NCBI GenBank assembly: GCA_025504975.1
Contig: JANUWI010000003.1
Location: forward strand, 1,922,001 to 1,986,000
Origin: Plenodomus lindquistii
Lineage: Eukaryota; Ascomycota; Dothideomycetes; Pleosporales; Leptosphaeriaceae
Reading direction: 5' to 3'
Length of the DNA stretch: 64,000 bases
The notes under the pieces were generated by a model. That model was not told where the DNA came from and searched no databases. It worked only from the letters and a program-made list of their open reading frames with translations. Below, piece after piece: positions 34,001 through 45,552 of the stretch. The position numbers and the translations under genes are program-made. Position 1 is the stretch's first letter; each line of letters starts with the position of its first letter.

Positions 34001-34322
34001 AAGTGAGCGACTGTCAGAAGCCTTCCGTAGTTTGAGATCCTGTCTGTTGCGGTTGCATTGATAAACGCCATCGATGAACACTGCGGCAGTTAGGAGGGGG
34101 GGCCGCCAAATGAAGCGTTTATGTTATGTACGTACCATACATGGCAATACCAGGCGCAATGAACTTGTTGGAGGTGAGGTGCACCGAGAAGGAATGTGGC
34201 TTGCTGGGTACCGGCACAAATGTCTCAACGAACCCATCTCCATAGCAAGTACCGAACTCTTGTAAGACCTCTTGACTGTCCGAAAGCTCAATCGAGCAAT
34301 TGAGATCCTTGAGCGACGGCAT
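31025..34322 (-). CDS. DUF7918-like, GW/WG-rich RS protein
   Basis: Predicted 1041-residue protein. Exons are 34322-34136, 34080-33913, 33857-31564 and 31501-31025; introns of 55, 55 and 62 bp all restore frame. Residues 1-145 form a beta-rich domain resembling DUF7918 (FIDGVYQCNRNRQDLKL, WKFEKLNTDKAPPE, IGCIEVVVLRC), a fungal domain of unknown function. The remaining ~900 residues are disordered. Two clusters of tryptophan-glycine pairs stand out: residues 372-436 (EWGQ, GGWT, TWGK, NGWS, RGWR) and 643-736 (WWGG, PWGS, TGWD, KGWK, AWGG, SGWK). An RS-rich block (LRLRSRSRSRRYR) sits between them. A conserved-looking module (VGRPEYLDALDKPYAVFRFKYRS) spans the last splice. The C-terminal exon ends with a KEKEKEK run. 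The GW/WG spacing resembles Argonaute-hook proteins; this is inference. A nuclear RNA-related role is plausible. Confidence 0.85.
31091..31126. repeat. TCCTTC hexamer repeat in coding exon
   Basis: Pyrimidine hexamers in the last exon of the GW/WG-rich gene, encoding alternating K and E on the minus strand. Confidence 0.85.
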
Positions 34323-35147
34323 CTCAAGAAGTCGAGCTAGCGATGTTGGCAGCAGTTGTGGTTCCAGATCGTTGGAAAACGACCAGAAAGGTGTGTTGTC
34401 GCGACCGCTTTGCTGGAGGTGGAGGCGGTGATGGGACGAAGAAACCGGTGATGATATTAGTGGTAGTGAACCGCGGCTTTACTCAAGCTTTGAGTCTCGC
34501 ATAATCTCATATCGTGGACCCTGCGTCGTTAATAAGTGGGCAAGAAGACTAGGTGAAGGCGACCTTATTATACATCGTCCCCGTGCGAGGTCGGCCGCCC
34601 GCTACGCACAGGTATTTGGGCACTTCACACAGACCGTCAAGGCAGTAAACGAGGATTTGATTCCAAATGCCAACAATGTCGCTGTATTGTGGATTGAAGA
34701 GAGGTCCGGTTTGCTCCCACGTCATAGAAGTTGCGAACGAAAGAGCTCCCGTTGTGCGATCACGACATGGCGAAGACGATGACGCATCACTTTGGAGCCA
34801 CTCGAAACAGGCGGACAACAAGTATGCCGTTATGGTCGCAGATGGGTAATAGAGAGGAACAAGGCGTGGAAGGAAAGGGCGACGTGATCGCCTGTCGCGC
34901 TAGTTTCGACAGTCGTAGCTTCTTCTTACAAGTGACACATTGCCAACTGTGAGATCAAGAAACTTGGATGAGCATATCTCTTGCAACGAGTGTGACTACA
35001 CTAGGGGTATCTTCCAATTTCCAGGCGTCGTACCGACGCGACCGTAGAGAGACTCTCCTTGTATCTTGCCCATCGTTCGACCACCTCCCCTACCCAGACT
35101 CCTATATTGCTGAGCAATAAGGCACGGTCCAGAAGAGCGAATGGTCA
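34323..35147. other. Intergenic
   Basis: Upstream region of the GW/WG-rich gene and 3' flank of the metalloprotease gene; no supported gene. Confidence 0.5.
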
Positions 35148-36600
35148 CTAAGAGTCCAACTTCATCGTGCCACAAAGTGAACATGTCCACCACTGATTCT
35201 CCATGAATGTCCCACATTCCAGACAATTCCAACCAATTCTCCCTCTCGCCGGCTCGAACGGAGTAGCGCCGTGACCCCTTAGACTCGACTGCGGTGGTGG
35301 CTTTGGTAAGCTGGGCGCTGCGTGTGACGGGCCGAAGCGCTTGTGTCGTGGAATCGGTTGTGGCGGTTGCTCCAGGCCGCAGGCCCCGCAGGTAAGATAG
35401 TCGAGTGGATTATGTAGGGTGCACTGTGGACATGCCCAGTTATCGGGATCGACTGGAACGGTGGCAACGTCCGGAGAAGGCTGTGGTGGTGTTGGTGGGA
35501 CCTGCTTGTTGCGTAACTGTTCTTCCTCTGCAGATATGAGACGTGGTGGGACACGCGTAGTATTTAGACCTGATGCCGACGACGTTCGGTTTGGATTCGT
35601 CACAAGACGCGAGAGAGGTCGGCCATGCGAGTTGATCTGATTGTTCCGGACTGGGTGAGGTTGAGACGCTGGTCGATTGATGGGGTGATTCGAGCCTTGT
35701 GACGATGGTGACGAGGTTCGAGAAGGCGGACTACTGTCGAACTGTAGACCGTTTTGAGGATCCCAGCTGAGTCCACCTTTCCCGGTCGGCGCACCCAGTC
35801 TTTGCATTTCCTCTTCGTACATCAGATCTTGAAGCGCGTGGGCAATTGCTGCGTCGTTCGCATCATCGTCTTCTGCCCTGGTTCGAAAGCCATCTTGCTC
35901 TTGTTGATTGCGTAAACGTCCTACTTCTGAGCTGCCGCTTGCGCATCCTTCAGTGATACTGTTCCTCCTCGACGCAGCATCTGCTATGACCTTACGCATA
36001 TCAACACCACGAGTGGCAGGCACACCGCCGCCCAAACGATGCCCACCCGCATTGGCATTAGTGGTCGCTTTGCGCTTCTCGGCAGCACTCCGAGCTTGGC
36101 GTCGCATCTCGTCCAGAGGTATGCGCTTCCCACCAAGCTTTTGACCTTGCGAGAGGAAGCCTTCACCTGTGTAGCCTTTCATAAGCAGTGACTGATGCTC
36201 GTCACGGAGCTCATTCCAGAGATTGTTGAAATCAGCATTGTGGGGGCCGAATACAATATGTGAGAGCTCATGCAGTAAGGTGTCTGTGATTTGCTCCATG
36301 GACAAGAATTGTCTTGAGTCATGATGATATCTTAGACGGATAAGAATCCTTTCGGTACGGTTGATGTTGAGACCTGAAACTTGCTCAGTCAAATGTCAAG
36401 TGTTAGCAGTTTGGTCACTTACCTAGTAGTTGCGGCTCGTCAGGTAGGAACTCTGCCAGTGTCCCGACTTTCCAGCCTCGTTTTCTCATCATGGGCTTCA
36501 CCATGGATGCAGCCTTCCGAAGCATATGCAGAGCCTCTCCATCTCTTGGTAGGTGTTTCAAATGCTCGTAGGCATCGAAATGTGCATCTATCTCCCTCAT
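35148..36600 (-). CDS. WLM-domain metalloprotease, Wss1/SPRTN-like
   Basis: Predicted 467-residue zinc metalloprotease of the WLM family, related to yeast Wss1, which cleaves DNA-protein crosslinks. Exons are 36600-36423 and 36373-35148 with a 49-bp intron; the splice gives EPQLLGLNINRTERILIRLR, the core of the domain. The active site HELSH-IVFGPH lies at residues 94-104: H94, E95, H98, and H104 as probable third zinc ligand. A coiled, basic middle (EMRRQARSAAEKRK) and an AIAHALQDLMYEEEMQRL helix follow. Two RanBP2-type zinc fingers close the protein: WACPQCTLHNPLDYLTCGACG and WNCLECGTFMENQWWTCSLCG. Such fingers and the helix suggest ubiquitin or SUMO contacts. The start at 36600 (MREIDAHF) is chosen for family fit; the frame is open to 36642. 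Divergent from the DUF1776 gene. Confidence 0.9.
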
Positions 36601-37219
36601 ATTGACGTAAAGATGAGCCAAGCAAGTTGCACTGGTGGTCACAATCTAGATTGTGTACGATGATTTTAGGTGAAGTCAGGTGGAGGGTCGAGACAGAAGA
36701 AGAGAACAAGAGAAAATTGGTAACTGAATTACCAAGATCGCATACGGCTGGAAAGACGAGGAAGTCCGGAGAAGTAAACTAGTAAATAAAAAGTGAGAGG
36801 CGAGTGATAGGGCAGCGCCACGTAAGCTATTGGTGCGCGGCCTCGCCAAGCGTTGGTGATGGAGGCGTACGACTAGAGTAATCCATGAATCACATTCTCG
36901 GTGGCTTTCACCGACAGAGGGTAGACTGTAGAAGTTCTTCGATGAAGTGGAAGGAACGTGTGGCAAAGTTGTGAGCGTGTGAAGCTCAGGGAGGACAAGC
37001 CACAGGGCCTCCCGCTGATGTTGGTGTAGTAAGGCGCGCCAAGGTGGATGCTCACGTGCGGACAACGCGGTGCAGCGGGATGATCGTAGCTTAGTGGAGC
37101 GGCGGGCCTGACGTATGCGATTCATTCGGGTCTTGCCAGACGCCATGCAGAGTCGACGTTTTTTATGCGCACTGTCGTCGGATCTATACAACCAACGGCG
37201 GCTGTAGTAAAATGCGAAT
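36601..37219. other. Shared divergent promoter
   Basis: Between the metalloprotease and DUF1776 start codons, 619 bp. Short frames here show no domain. Confidence 0.5.
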
Positions 37220-38601
37220 ATGGCCAACGACCAACACTTTGTTGATGTGGTGAGTTTACCCGTCCATCTTGACTTGCCCGTGTCTGACAGTCCGGCCAGC
37301 TAGTAGGGTACACGCAGGACGTCCGCAGCTTCACCGGCTCAGTCTTTGATGCAACGGATGCACACTTTGCCTCTGTCGCAGGCTATGTGAGGAAACATCT
37401 TCCCGAGAACTGGCTCCCGCAGAGTTCGCGACCGCCACCCCCACCGCCGCCATCGCACGCCTTGACAAACGCATATACACAGCGCCTTCAGGACTGGGTT
37501 TCCCAAAACCGCGCCTTGACTGCGGCTGTCGTCGCATTTGTAAGCACCGGGGGTTTTTTGCTGTGGCGAGAGAAGAAGAAGTACAACAGGAAGCGAAGGG
37601 CGCGGCGAGCCAGCAATGGGGCCAGGAAGGAAGTGGTCGTCGTCGCTGGCTCACCAAGCTCCCCCGTCGTGCGTTCGCTGTCGCTTGACCTGGAGAGGCG
37701 GGGCTTTATCGTGTACATTGTCTGCTCGAACATGGACGAGGAGCAGCAAGTGTTGAGCGAGTCGAGAGCGGATGTGAGGCCGCTGCACCTGGACATTGCA
37801 GACACAATGGGCACCCAAGAAGCTGTCGATCGCTTCAGCAACATGCTCACGAGACCGCATGTCGCTTTCCCAGGGGCCAGTCCTCACACACTCAATCTGA
37901 GCGGGGTCATACTTCTGCCCGACCTGATTTACCCCACCGGACCCATTGAGACTATTTCTCCTGAGTTCTGGTCCGACGCCCTCAACGCGAAGGTGCTCAA
38001 TACCATTGCGGTAACACAGGCATTACTGTCCACTATATGCCTGTTCAAATCACGGCTGATGTTACTAACGCCAAGTATTATCGCGTCCCTGAGGCCGCCG
38101 TTCCACGGAGTAGAAACGACTGTTGTTAGTGCGCTCGAAGGCTTCCTCGCCTCGTTGCGAGCGGAGCTGGGAACACTCGGCATCGATGTTGTCCAGTTTC
38201 ATCTTGGAACCTTCGACCTTAGCAATGTGGGCCCTAAACATCACCTGCAAACACGGGCGTCGGGAAGCCCACATGCTTGGCCAGCGACCACGAGGGCCAT
38301 GTATGGCAACAACTTTGTGAATCAAGCCAAGGTCGCACAGAGTCGAGGCCTGCTCAATAACAGCGGCAGCCATTTGCGAGAATTGCACAATGCCGTTTTC
38401 GATGCTCTCACACAGACACGACCACGAAAGGTGTGGCGCGTCGGCCGAGGGAGTGTTACATACGACCTCGTAGGCAATTGGGTACCATCGGGTCTTGTTG
38501 GGTGGATGATGGGCTTGAAACGTGTCTCCCTGGACATGACTTCTGAACCGAAACTGGAAGACAGCGTGCAATCGTGGGAAAGGATTGAAGCAATCGCTTG
38601 A
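37220..38601 (+). CDS. DUF1776 family protein, SDR-like with membrane anchor
   Basis: Predicted 437-residue protein of the fungal DUF1776 family. Exon 1 (37220-37249) encodes MANDQHFVDV. The 68-bp intron ends at a CAG at 37317, and exon 2 runs 37318-38601 starting DVRSFTGSVFD. A membrane helix lies at about residues 91-107 (LTAAVVAFVSTGGFLLW), followed by a very basic stretch (KKKYNRKRRARR). The rest resembles a degenerate short-chain dehydrogenase: VVVVAGSPSSPVVRSLSLDLERRGF in place of the TGxxxGxG loop, HLDIAD, and LNAKVLNTIAVTQALL. The classical YxxxK pair is not visible, so catalysis is doubtful. An organelle-membrane protein of unknown function is the safest description. The exon-1 splice is less certain than the rest, because a nearer TAG acceptor gives the wrong frame. 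Confidence 0.82.
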
Positions 38602-40060
38602 GACGATCCACGTCGCTGAAAGCAGGATAGAGTAGTATGAGTTTGTTACATCCAAGGAGTAGATGTTGGCGTGGGAAGGCCAATGCCACAGGCGTAATTT
38701 GGGCGCGACTCACACAGGGTATTGTATTAGGAGTCTTAAGAACGTTTCCGGGCTGCTAGTTGCGTTCACGTGGATACATTGGGGGCCCGTTCCAAAATAT
38801 CTGGACAGAACAGGAATGGTCATGTACGAACACGGAGGTGACTTGGCAATGGACTATATGCGCAAGTGCAGATGGTGCGCTATTGATTGTGTACTGCGGA
38901 ACGCAGCGATAGGCAGACAGCGCAGGGACGATTTCAGCGCCGTCCAGAGCAGAGGTTCGTATCGGGGAGAATATTCAGCTCACGATGGTGGTGAGGATGG
39001 ACGAACTGTGGTTCGCAGGGACTCGCAGCAGTTTGATGAGTGCTGCGACCCGCTTCGCTCCACAATCTGCGAGATGCCAAATGAGGTGACGCGCAGACAA
39101 TGGAGGGGCTTGCCTATCTGGGAAGTGAGCCGAAATGGGCGAATCAACGGTTGCGCACGGCGAATTTCGAAACGAGGCAGCTCGAGCCGTCTCGCGCATT
39201 GGCTTGGTGGTGTGGTGGTGGAAAGTTTCAAAGGGTCATGGCGATGATGAGATGGCATTGTGGTGCACCGTGGGAGGTCGCAAGCCAACAACTTACACAG
39301 TACGAGGCGAGCTGAGGCTGCGTAGGCTGCAGATGAGATGCGATGCCATCATACGATGCGATGCAATGAGATGAGGCCGGACGGCCGTGCGGTGTGCCGC
39401 CAATTGAAGCCTCTCATCGCCATGGTGGCTTCGTGTCACGCAGATGGTGCAGAGGCCCACTACGGGACGCATGCAGGGCAGGCCTTTCGCAGGGCGCCCG
39501 ATTGGCCGCTTGTTGACCCCAGAAACGCAGCCGGTTTGATGGCCCTGTCCGTTGCCAAGCGCTTCAGGAGGTCGTAGAGTCGGGCATATTCACGCGACGG
39601 CTAGGCGATCATCTACTCTAGAGTAGAACTTTGCGAGGCCAGCCACGAGTGTTTGTAGACTGTCGCCGAACTCTCTGCCAGTCCAACTCGGCCCTTGCTG
39701 CCGTTTCCGCTCCTTCGCTGCTGCTCTCCCTTCCGCTGTCTGCCCACCCGCTTCCCATGCTCGACACCCACGTCCGGCCAGCACACGACCCTTTGCGCCC
39801 GTCCACACAGCCCCAGTCTGCCGCCGCCGCCACCACCACCACCACCACCGCGATTGTCCCTCTCAGGTGCCTCGACAATTCACCGGCCTGCGCCATCCCT
39901 CAACCCTCGCCTTTCTTCTGCCCAACACCCACCCGTCTCACTGCGCGCATGACGACCCAGCGTCATCCATTGACAAGCGTCGCCTGCATGTGCTTGATTC
40001 TTCTACCCTGCTAGACACCACCGCCATCTCACCACTACCACCGCCACCACCACCACCACC
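38602..40060. other. Intergenic and long CA-rich leader
   Basis: A 194-codon plus-strand frame at 38663-39247 has no recognisable domain. From about 39650 to 40060 the DNA is C/A-rich with CCG and CCA triplet runs, the likely leader of the Sel1 gene. GATGCGATG-type direct repeats lie at about 39337-39372. Confidence 0.45.
39820..39850. repeat. CCG/CCA triplet run
   Basis: Three to four CCG units merge into seven CCA/ACC units in the leader of the downstream gene; a second CCA run abuts the ATG at 40061. Confidence 0.85.
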
Positions 40061-42274
40061 ATGTCCAACAACACCAACAACAACAACCAAAATCGCCCTG
40101 GCGGCCTAGAACCACGCTCGCACTCCCACGAGCCCCCCAGCAACCCCACCTACCCCAGCTTGGGCAACTTGGCCAGCGCCAGCATGACCAGCTTGTCCAT
40201 CGCCGACCTCCCCAGTCCTCGCGCAGGCGAGGTGCCACCGGCCCTCTCACCGCTCGACGCACTCGCCCTCCAGGGACGACTGCTGGCGAAGCGCTTCGAG
40301 CAGCAGGACAAGGCTGGCCGTCGCCTCAGCCGCCTGGCGCCTCTCACCATTCAGAACGAGTTCGGCAATCGCATGGGCTACTTCTCCTCGCTTTCATCAT
40401 CCACCGTCAACTCGCCCGACGAGGACCTGGGCTTTATCAGCCAGCAACGGCCTGAGCCTTCGCCGCGTCAAGCAATCTTTGAGAAGCACCAGTCTGTCTA
40501 CCCCCAGTATGGCAGCGACGACTCGCAGGATGCTCCGTCACTCCCAGGGCGGAGTCCCATGGCCCCAATTGCTGAGGCCAGTCCGGCGTCCACTCCACCA
40601 GGAAGCTACTTCGACCTCCCTAGATCACGCTCTCCAGACTCTGCCGAGTTTCACATGGGCCTCCGTGAGGCTACGCCCGTCAGCCCCACGGTACCTGTAC
40701 CAACTTCAAAACAGTTCTTGAGCCCTCAAAGAAAGCCGTCCACTGATTCTCAGCCTCGGTCGCAGCCACGGTCGAATCTCCTTCCCCCACGGTCCTCTAG
40801 CTCTCTGCACTCCCAGCGGTCCCCAAGATTATCACCCAGTATTCGATCGGTTCGCGAGGATAGCTCTGATGAGGTCGAGGACATCTCATTGAGTGGCTCC
40901 TACGACTCCATCCGGCAGAATCGCAATCTCACTCCAAGCTCCAGCCTGTCCAGGGCGCAGTCACCCTTCAGCCCTACCAACGCTTCATTCGCGCCTCGAT
41001 CGCCATCAGTCTCGTCCAGTTACTCCGCCAACGGCTCTCAACTTCCTCGTCCGTCCTACAATTTCTCCAGGCCGATCAGCAGGCAGAGCACAAGGCCGTC
41101 TCTTGACACACGCCCGTCGATGGAGGCACCACAGCGGCAACACTCTCAAGAAAGTGTGTACATGAGACCTTCTTTTGACAGCCAAACCGCGCCTCAAGAC
41201 CAGAATGAAAGCCCAATCACAAACTACTCGAATGATACAGTCCACACTCCCGTTAGTATGGCGAGCGAGGACTTCCGCCGATCAAGCGACTATGCGAACA
41301 ACCCAGCACCCACGTACACATACACTAAATTCAACTTGCCTCGCGGCAGGAAGCTTGATCGACGTTCAGTGGGTATTGAAGACTTTTTCAAGAAAGAGAT
41401 TACCTGGGACCACCCATCACAGAACCAGGGACGACCTCCATCGCCAGATTCGCCACCTCGTAACGTTGAGCAACAGCAACTACAGCACCAAAGGTCAGCC
41501 ACTCGAGACGCATCGGTCGACCGTGGCGCACCCTCTCTTGTCTCTAGCAACAGCACCATCCGAGGTCCCTCGAGTGGGGCAGAGGTCACTGCTCAGCAGC
41601 ACTGCGACATGGGCATTGAGCTTCATGAGAAGGGCGAACTTCTGAAGTCGACCTACCACCTCCGCCTAGCTGCACGTGCGGGTCTGCCAGAAGCAATGTT
41701 CTGGTATGGTCTGGCTTGTCGACATGGCTGGGGCATGCGCGAGAACAAGGCTGAGGCATTGCAGTGGCTTCGTCGTGCTGTCGACTCAGGCCAGCTCGAG
41801 GTTGCTGTCGACGAGGACCAGTCCAAGCATGGACAACCTACCGACGCTTTGAAAAAGAAACAGCATCAGGCACAATATGCTGTAGCTATCTACGAGCTTG
41901 GCAAGTGCTACGGAAACGGCTGGGGTGCACCCACTGACAAGCCACTTGCGTTGAGGTGTTATGAAATTGCTGGTAATTGGGGCGATGCTGATGCTCTTGT
42001 CGAGGCCGGCTACTGTTACGCCGAAGGTGTTGGTTGTAAGAAAGATATGAAGAAGGCTGCGAAATTTTACCGAGCAGCCGAGGCCAAGGGCGTCAGTATG
42101 GTCGGTAACAGCTGGATTTACAAGGACAAATACATGGAGGACAATACTGCTTCTGACGCGCGCTCCGTCCGGTCTGGTCGATCCGCAAAGAAAGACACCT
42201 CTGAGAAGAAAGCTCGCGACAAGAGCCGCACCCGCACCATCTTCAGCCGCAAGAAGAGCACACACGGTGCCTAG
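40061..42274 (+). CDS. Sel1-repeat protein, Nif1/Dsf2-like
   Basis: Intronless gene for a 737-residue protein. Residues 1-500 are disordered, S/P/R-rich and full of possible SP/TP phosphorylation sites, with an N-terminal Asn-rich start (MSNNTNNNNQN). The C-terminal 230 residues hold Sel1 (TPR-like) repeats: GIELHEKGELLKSTYHLRLAARAGLPEAMFWYGLACRHGWG, then YELGKCYGNGWGAPTDKPLALRCYEIAG, then VEAGYCYAEGVGCKKDMKKAAKFYRAAEAKG. This arrangement matches fission-yeast Nif1 (a Nim1/Cdr1 kinase inhibitor) and budding-yeast Dsf2, so a scaffold linked to cell-cycle or polarity control is likely. The last 40 residues are very basic (RSGRSAKKDTSEKKARDKSR) and may bind membrane or be nuclear. The ATG sits directly after a CCA-repeat leader. 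Confidence 0.88.
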   Translation: MSNNTNNNNQNRPGGLEPRSHSHEPPSNPTYPSLGNLASASMTSLSIADLPSPRAGEVPPALSPLDALALQGRLLAKRFEQQDKAGRRLSRLAPLTIQNEFGNRMGYFSSLSSSTVNSPDEDLGFISQQRPEPSPRQAIFEKHQSVYPQYGSDDSQDAPSLPGRSPMAPIAEASPASTPPGSYFDLPRSRSPDSAEFHMGLREATPVSPTVPVPTSKQFLSPQRKPSTDSQPRSQPRSNLLPPRSSSSLHSQRSPRLSPSIRSVREDSSDEVEDISLSGSYDSIRQNRNLTPSSSLSRAQSPFSPTNASFAPRSPSVSSSYSANGSQLPRPSYNFSRPISRQSTRPSLDTRPSMEAPQRQHSQESVYMRPSFDSQTAPQDQNESPITNYSNDTVHTPVSMASEDFRRSSDYANNPAPTYTYTKFNLPRGRKLDRRSVGIEDFFKKEITWDHPSQNQGRPPSPDSPPRNVEQQQLQHQRSATRDASVDRGAPSLVSSNSTIRGPSSGAEVTAQQHCDMGIELHEKGELLKSTYHLRLAARAGLPEAMFWYGLACRHGWGMRENKAEALQWLRRAVDSGQLEVAVDEDQSKHGQPTDALKKKQHQAQYAVAIYELGKCYGNGWGAPTDKPLALRCYEIAGNWGDADALVEAGYCYAEGVGCKKDMKKAAKFYRAAEAKGVSMVGNSWIYKDKYMEDNTASDARSVRSGRSAKKDTSEKKARDKSRTRTIFSRKKSTHGA

Positions 42275-43578
42275 CCCCTCGGACCCTCATTTCCTTTAAC
42301 ATGTGCCCACGACTTGTCTTTACTCGTTTTGCGCTGGCGTTTACGGCTGGGGAGGCTGTCCTGTGTTGCATATACTTTTGGAAGTTGACGGCTTGTCCTC
42401 CAGAAGCGCCCGCCTTTTTGTTTTTGTTTTCTGTTTGTTTCCTTCTGCGGTATTTTCATCACGTTGCTTTCTGTTGTTCACTTTACGATATCCTGCCTGG
42501 TGCATGGCTTTGGCACCCATAAGCTTCTTCTGTCTCAAACTACGGACACACTCACATATACCTCGACCCCATGAATCGTCCGGTCCAAAAATTACCTCTC
42601 CTTTGTCATCATCAAAATCTTTCCTTTTTGCATCCTCTGTTCAACAGGCATTTCGTTACGGTTGCGGGTCTAGCTACTGCACTGATGAAACGCCGGTTTC
42701 TTTTTTGTTATTGTTTGTGGTTTTTTTTAGTTAATGCTAATTCCAGTCTTGATGTACTGGCTGGCTGGCTGGCTGGCGAGCGAGAGAGTGTGCGTGGGAG
42801 CCTGATTTGCACGCAGGAAAATTAGGGGCAAGTTGGCGCGACTACTGTATATTGTTGGATCAGTCTTTGCCACGGAGTGCAGGAGGAGGAGAAGGTCGCC
42901 CGGTATCTAGAATTGTACATGGCAGTTGCGGAGATTCCAGAGTAGAGAAAATACCCCCCTTGGAGTAAAATGGAAGAATGTTTGCATATGCAATACCGAG
43001 ACTTTGACTTTTAATCAACTCACCGCCGCTTTTCGTTTTGTCTCTGCTGTTTGATGATAAAACGGCCTGTTTTCTACAGGTTTGGATTTGATGGATTGTG
43101 CTGCATCTATCATTTCCCATCCTACGTACTCATCGACGTTCAGGTCCACCTGGCCGCAACAATCAATGAGCGCCCATTGATAGTAGCATCCTCACTCAGC
43201 AAGCACGCCCCCAAGTCTAGATAGGTGATTTTGGTTCGATGGCGTTTTTTGAGTGTGCGCTAAAGAGGCTATGCAAGTTGCTAAGGGCCTACTATTTTTG
43301 GAAGTGCTCTCAGTTGGCTAGTCCCAGGGCGGCTAGTCTAATTTCACATTTGTCCCTTTGGAACCGAGAGGTACTACCGTTTGATACATTCAAATTGGCC
43401 AATTGATTGCTATGATAAGATGGGTAAGATACGTTTACCTCAAACATCATACAAGTTTTTTGCCATTCCTAAGCTATCTGCTTTTTCTACTTTGTACGAG
43501 TGGGCAAGCGTTACTCGTACAGTGTAGATAGGAATTCTGCAAGTCTGTGATAGGTAGTTGTCGTGAAAGAAGTCACCA
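42275..43578. other. Convergent 3' region
   Basis: 3' flanks of the Sel1 gene and the monooxygenase. Contains a CTGG tetranucleotide repeat (about four units) near 42758-42776. No gene seen. Confidence 0.5.
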
Positions 43579-45552
43579 TCATTCCCTTCCCAAAACACGC
43601 TTCATAACCTTCAACAACTTCGCCTCCGCATCATCAACCATCCCCATACTTCTCCACGCCACAAACCGGTCCGGCCGAACAAGCACACACCCATCATCAC
43701 CTACCTCCCTCCGTCTCGCCCAATCAAAGTAAACATCCTCGTAGTCCTGGAACCACCCAATTCCATACACGCTAATCTCCAGGCCCAGAACCTTCCCCGC
43801 ACTTTTCGCCGCATCCTTCCACTTCTCCCCTCCAACACCAGTGAGTATGCAAAACCTGCCCTTGCCCGCTAAATCGATGGTCGAGAACTGCTTTCCTGGG
43901 ACCCGGGTATTCAACCAGGCATGTGGCAGTCTACTTCCAGGATACGTAGTAATCTCGTGATACAATACCGGATCACTGGGTAGATCTGGGCGTGGACCTT
44001 CATCGTCCAAGAAGACGGCGCTCGAGACGTAGCGTTGATTCATTTCGACGCCGACGGCATGGAACTCCCTTTCTGTGCCTTGAATTGCATCTTGCAATGC
44101 TTTTCTACGCTTCGCGCCTGCTGGTGTCCCAGTGCGAAGTTCGGCAAATGCAGTGATGCGGTCGGTCATCTTGGTGCAGTTTAGTCCCAGGGCTTCCCAG
44201 ATGGCAGTGTGGTCGCGGAAGCCTTGGTTTGCGCGGGCGACGACTGTTGCGCCGACGGGTTGGCGTTCAGGCGAGTACGTGGTTAGTAGTGAAGGGGATG
44301 CGAGACCTTTTGCTACCGCGGCAATTTTCCAGGCGAGGTTGTACGCGTCTTGGATGCAGGTGTTTGAGCCGAGGCCGTTGAAGGGAGGGTGGCGGTGGAC
44401 GGCATCACCTAGGCAGAAGATGTTGTCTTTGGAGTAGTACTCGGCGACTGTTTCGTTGATGTACCATTTTGAGACGTCGAGGATCTTTGCGGTAATGTTT
44501 GGGTCGCCGATGACCTCGTTGACGCGCGCGAGGTACTGCTCTTGACTAGGTTCTTCGGATAAAACTTGGCCTGGTTCGGGGAAGAGGATAAACATCCATC
44601 TGATGGTGTGTCGCAAGTCAGTGAGTGCATCTTCAGTCTCGATCAAAGGAAAGCGGACGGCTTACTCAGTCCATGGCTTGACCATGCGCACGAGAGCCAT
44701 CTTGCCAAACGCCGGATAATCCTGAGACGGATCGAGACACCAATGGAGATTGCCCGTTCGACTCTCCATCAATTGTCTCATGTCGGCTTCAACAAGTACA
44801 TTGATTGCAACCCCCTGATTGGGCTTCTTACTCATGGGAATACCGAGCTGACGGATAACAACACTGCGGCCGCCGTCGCAGCCAAAGAGATATTTCGTGC
44901 GGATCTTACGTGTCTCGCCTGATACAGAGTCTTTGATGTTGCAGATGTATTTGTCGCCATCTTGAGTGAACGATTCCAGAGCGTTGTTGAAGAGGCAGGG
45001 GAAACCATGCTCTTTGGCATACTTCACCAGGATAGGTTCGAGCATCGTTTGAGGGACATCCAAATGTTTGCATGGACTTGCAGCCTCGTAGTCGCCCTAT
45101 CAGGTTCGTTCAACTTAGCCACTGCATATTGAACAAATGTGATGCGTACCTTTCGTTTGGGATCATGGCCCCATGAGTGAATTCTTGCATACTCTTCTCC
45201 TGCCATGGATTGACACCATCTCGTATGCTCCATGCATCCGTGAGTTGATCCAGATTTCACGACCTCGTCTTCAAGTCCAATGTCTCGTAGGCATTCTTGG
45301 CACGGGTTAGTCATGCAAATAGGGTCGGGCTAGAGAGTAGACTTGCCCAAGGCCGCCATGTTAGTGATGTGAGCTTTCGGTAAAGCAGCGGTGCCTGGTG
45401 CTGCCGCTATCATGATTCCAGAGAGTCCTTGAACAGATTACCAGAAATGGTCGTATGCCTTGGTCCTACAACCTACCATGGTAGCCGAGGAAGCACGCCA
45501 GCGCACTTCCAGCCGGCCCTGCACCAGCAATCAGGTACTCAGTGTCTTCCAT
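43579..45552 (-). CDS. FAD-dependent aromatic monooxygenase (phenol hydroxylase type)
   Basis: Predicted 584-residue class A flavin monooxygenase, resembling bacterial 2,4-dichlorophenol 6-monooxygenase and fungal phenol hydroxylases; expected to hydroxylate an aromatic ring with NADPH and O2. Five exons: 45552-45477, 45427-45347, 45295-45150, 45096-44666 and 44599-43579. Introns are 49, 51, 53 and 66 bp; intron 2 has a GC donor (GCAAGT). The Rossmann motif GAGPAG is at residues 10-15, LPKAHITNMAALECLRDIG follows, the DG motif is in YLFGCDGGRSVVIRQLG, and the FAD-ribityl GD motif is in FCLGDAVHRHPPFNGLGSN. The ~170-residue C-terminal part fits the thioredoxin-like domain of this class. No signal peptide. 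The three 2EXR-like genes upstream give no pathway clue; a catabolic or secondary-metabolic role is open. Confidence 0.9.

Noticed and set aside
38663..39247. 194-codon plus-strand frame downstream of the DUF1776 gene
   Set aside because: Composition (many R, W, C, G) looks like translated noncoding DNA; overlapping frames exist on the minus strand; no splice partner or domain.
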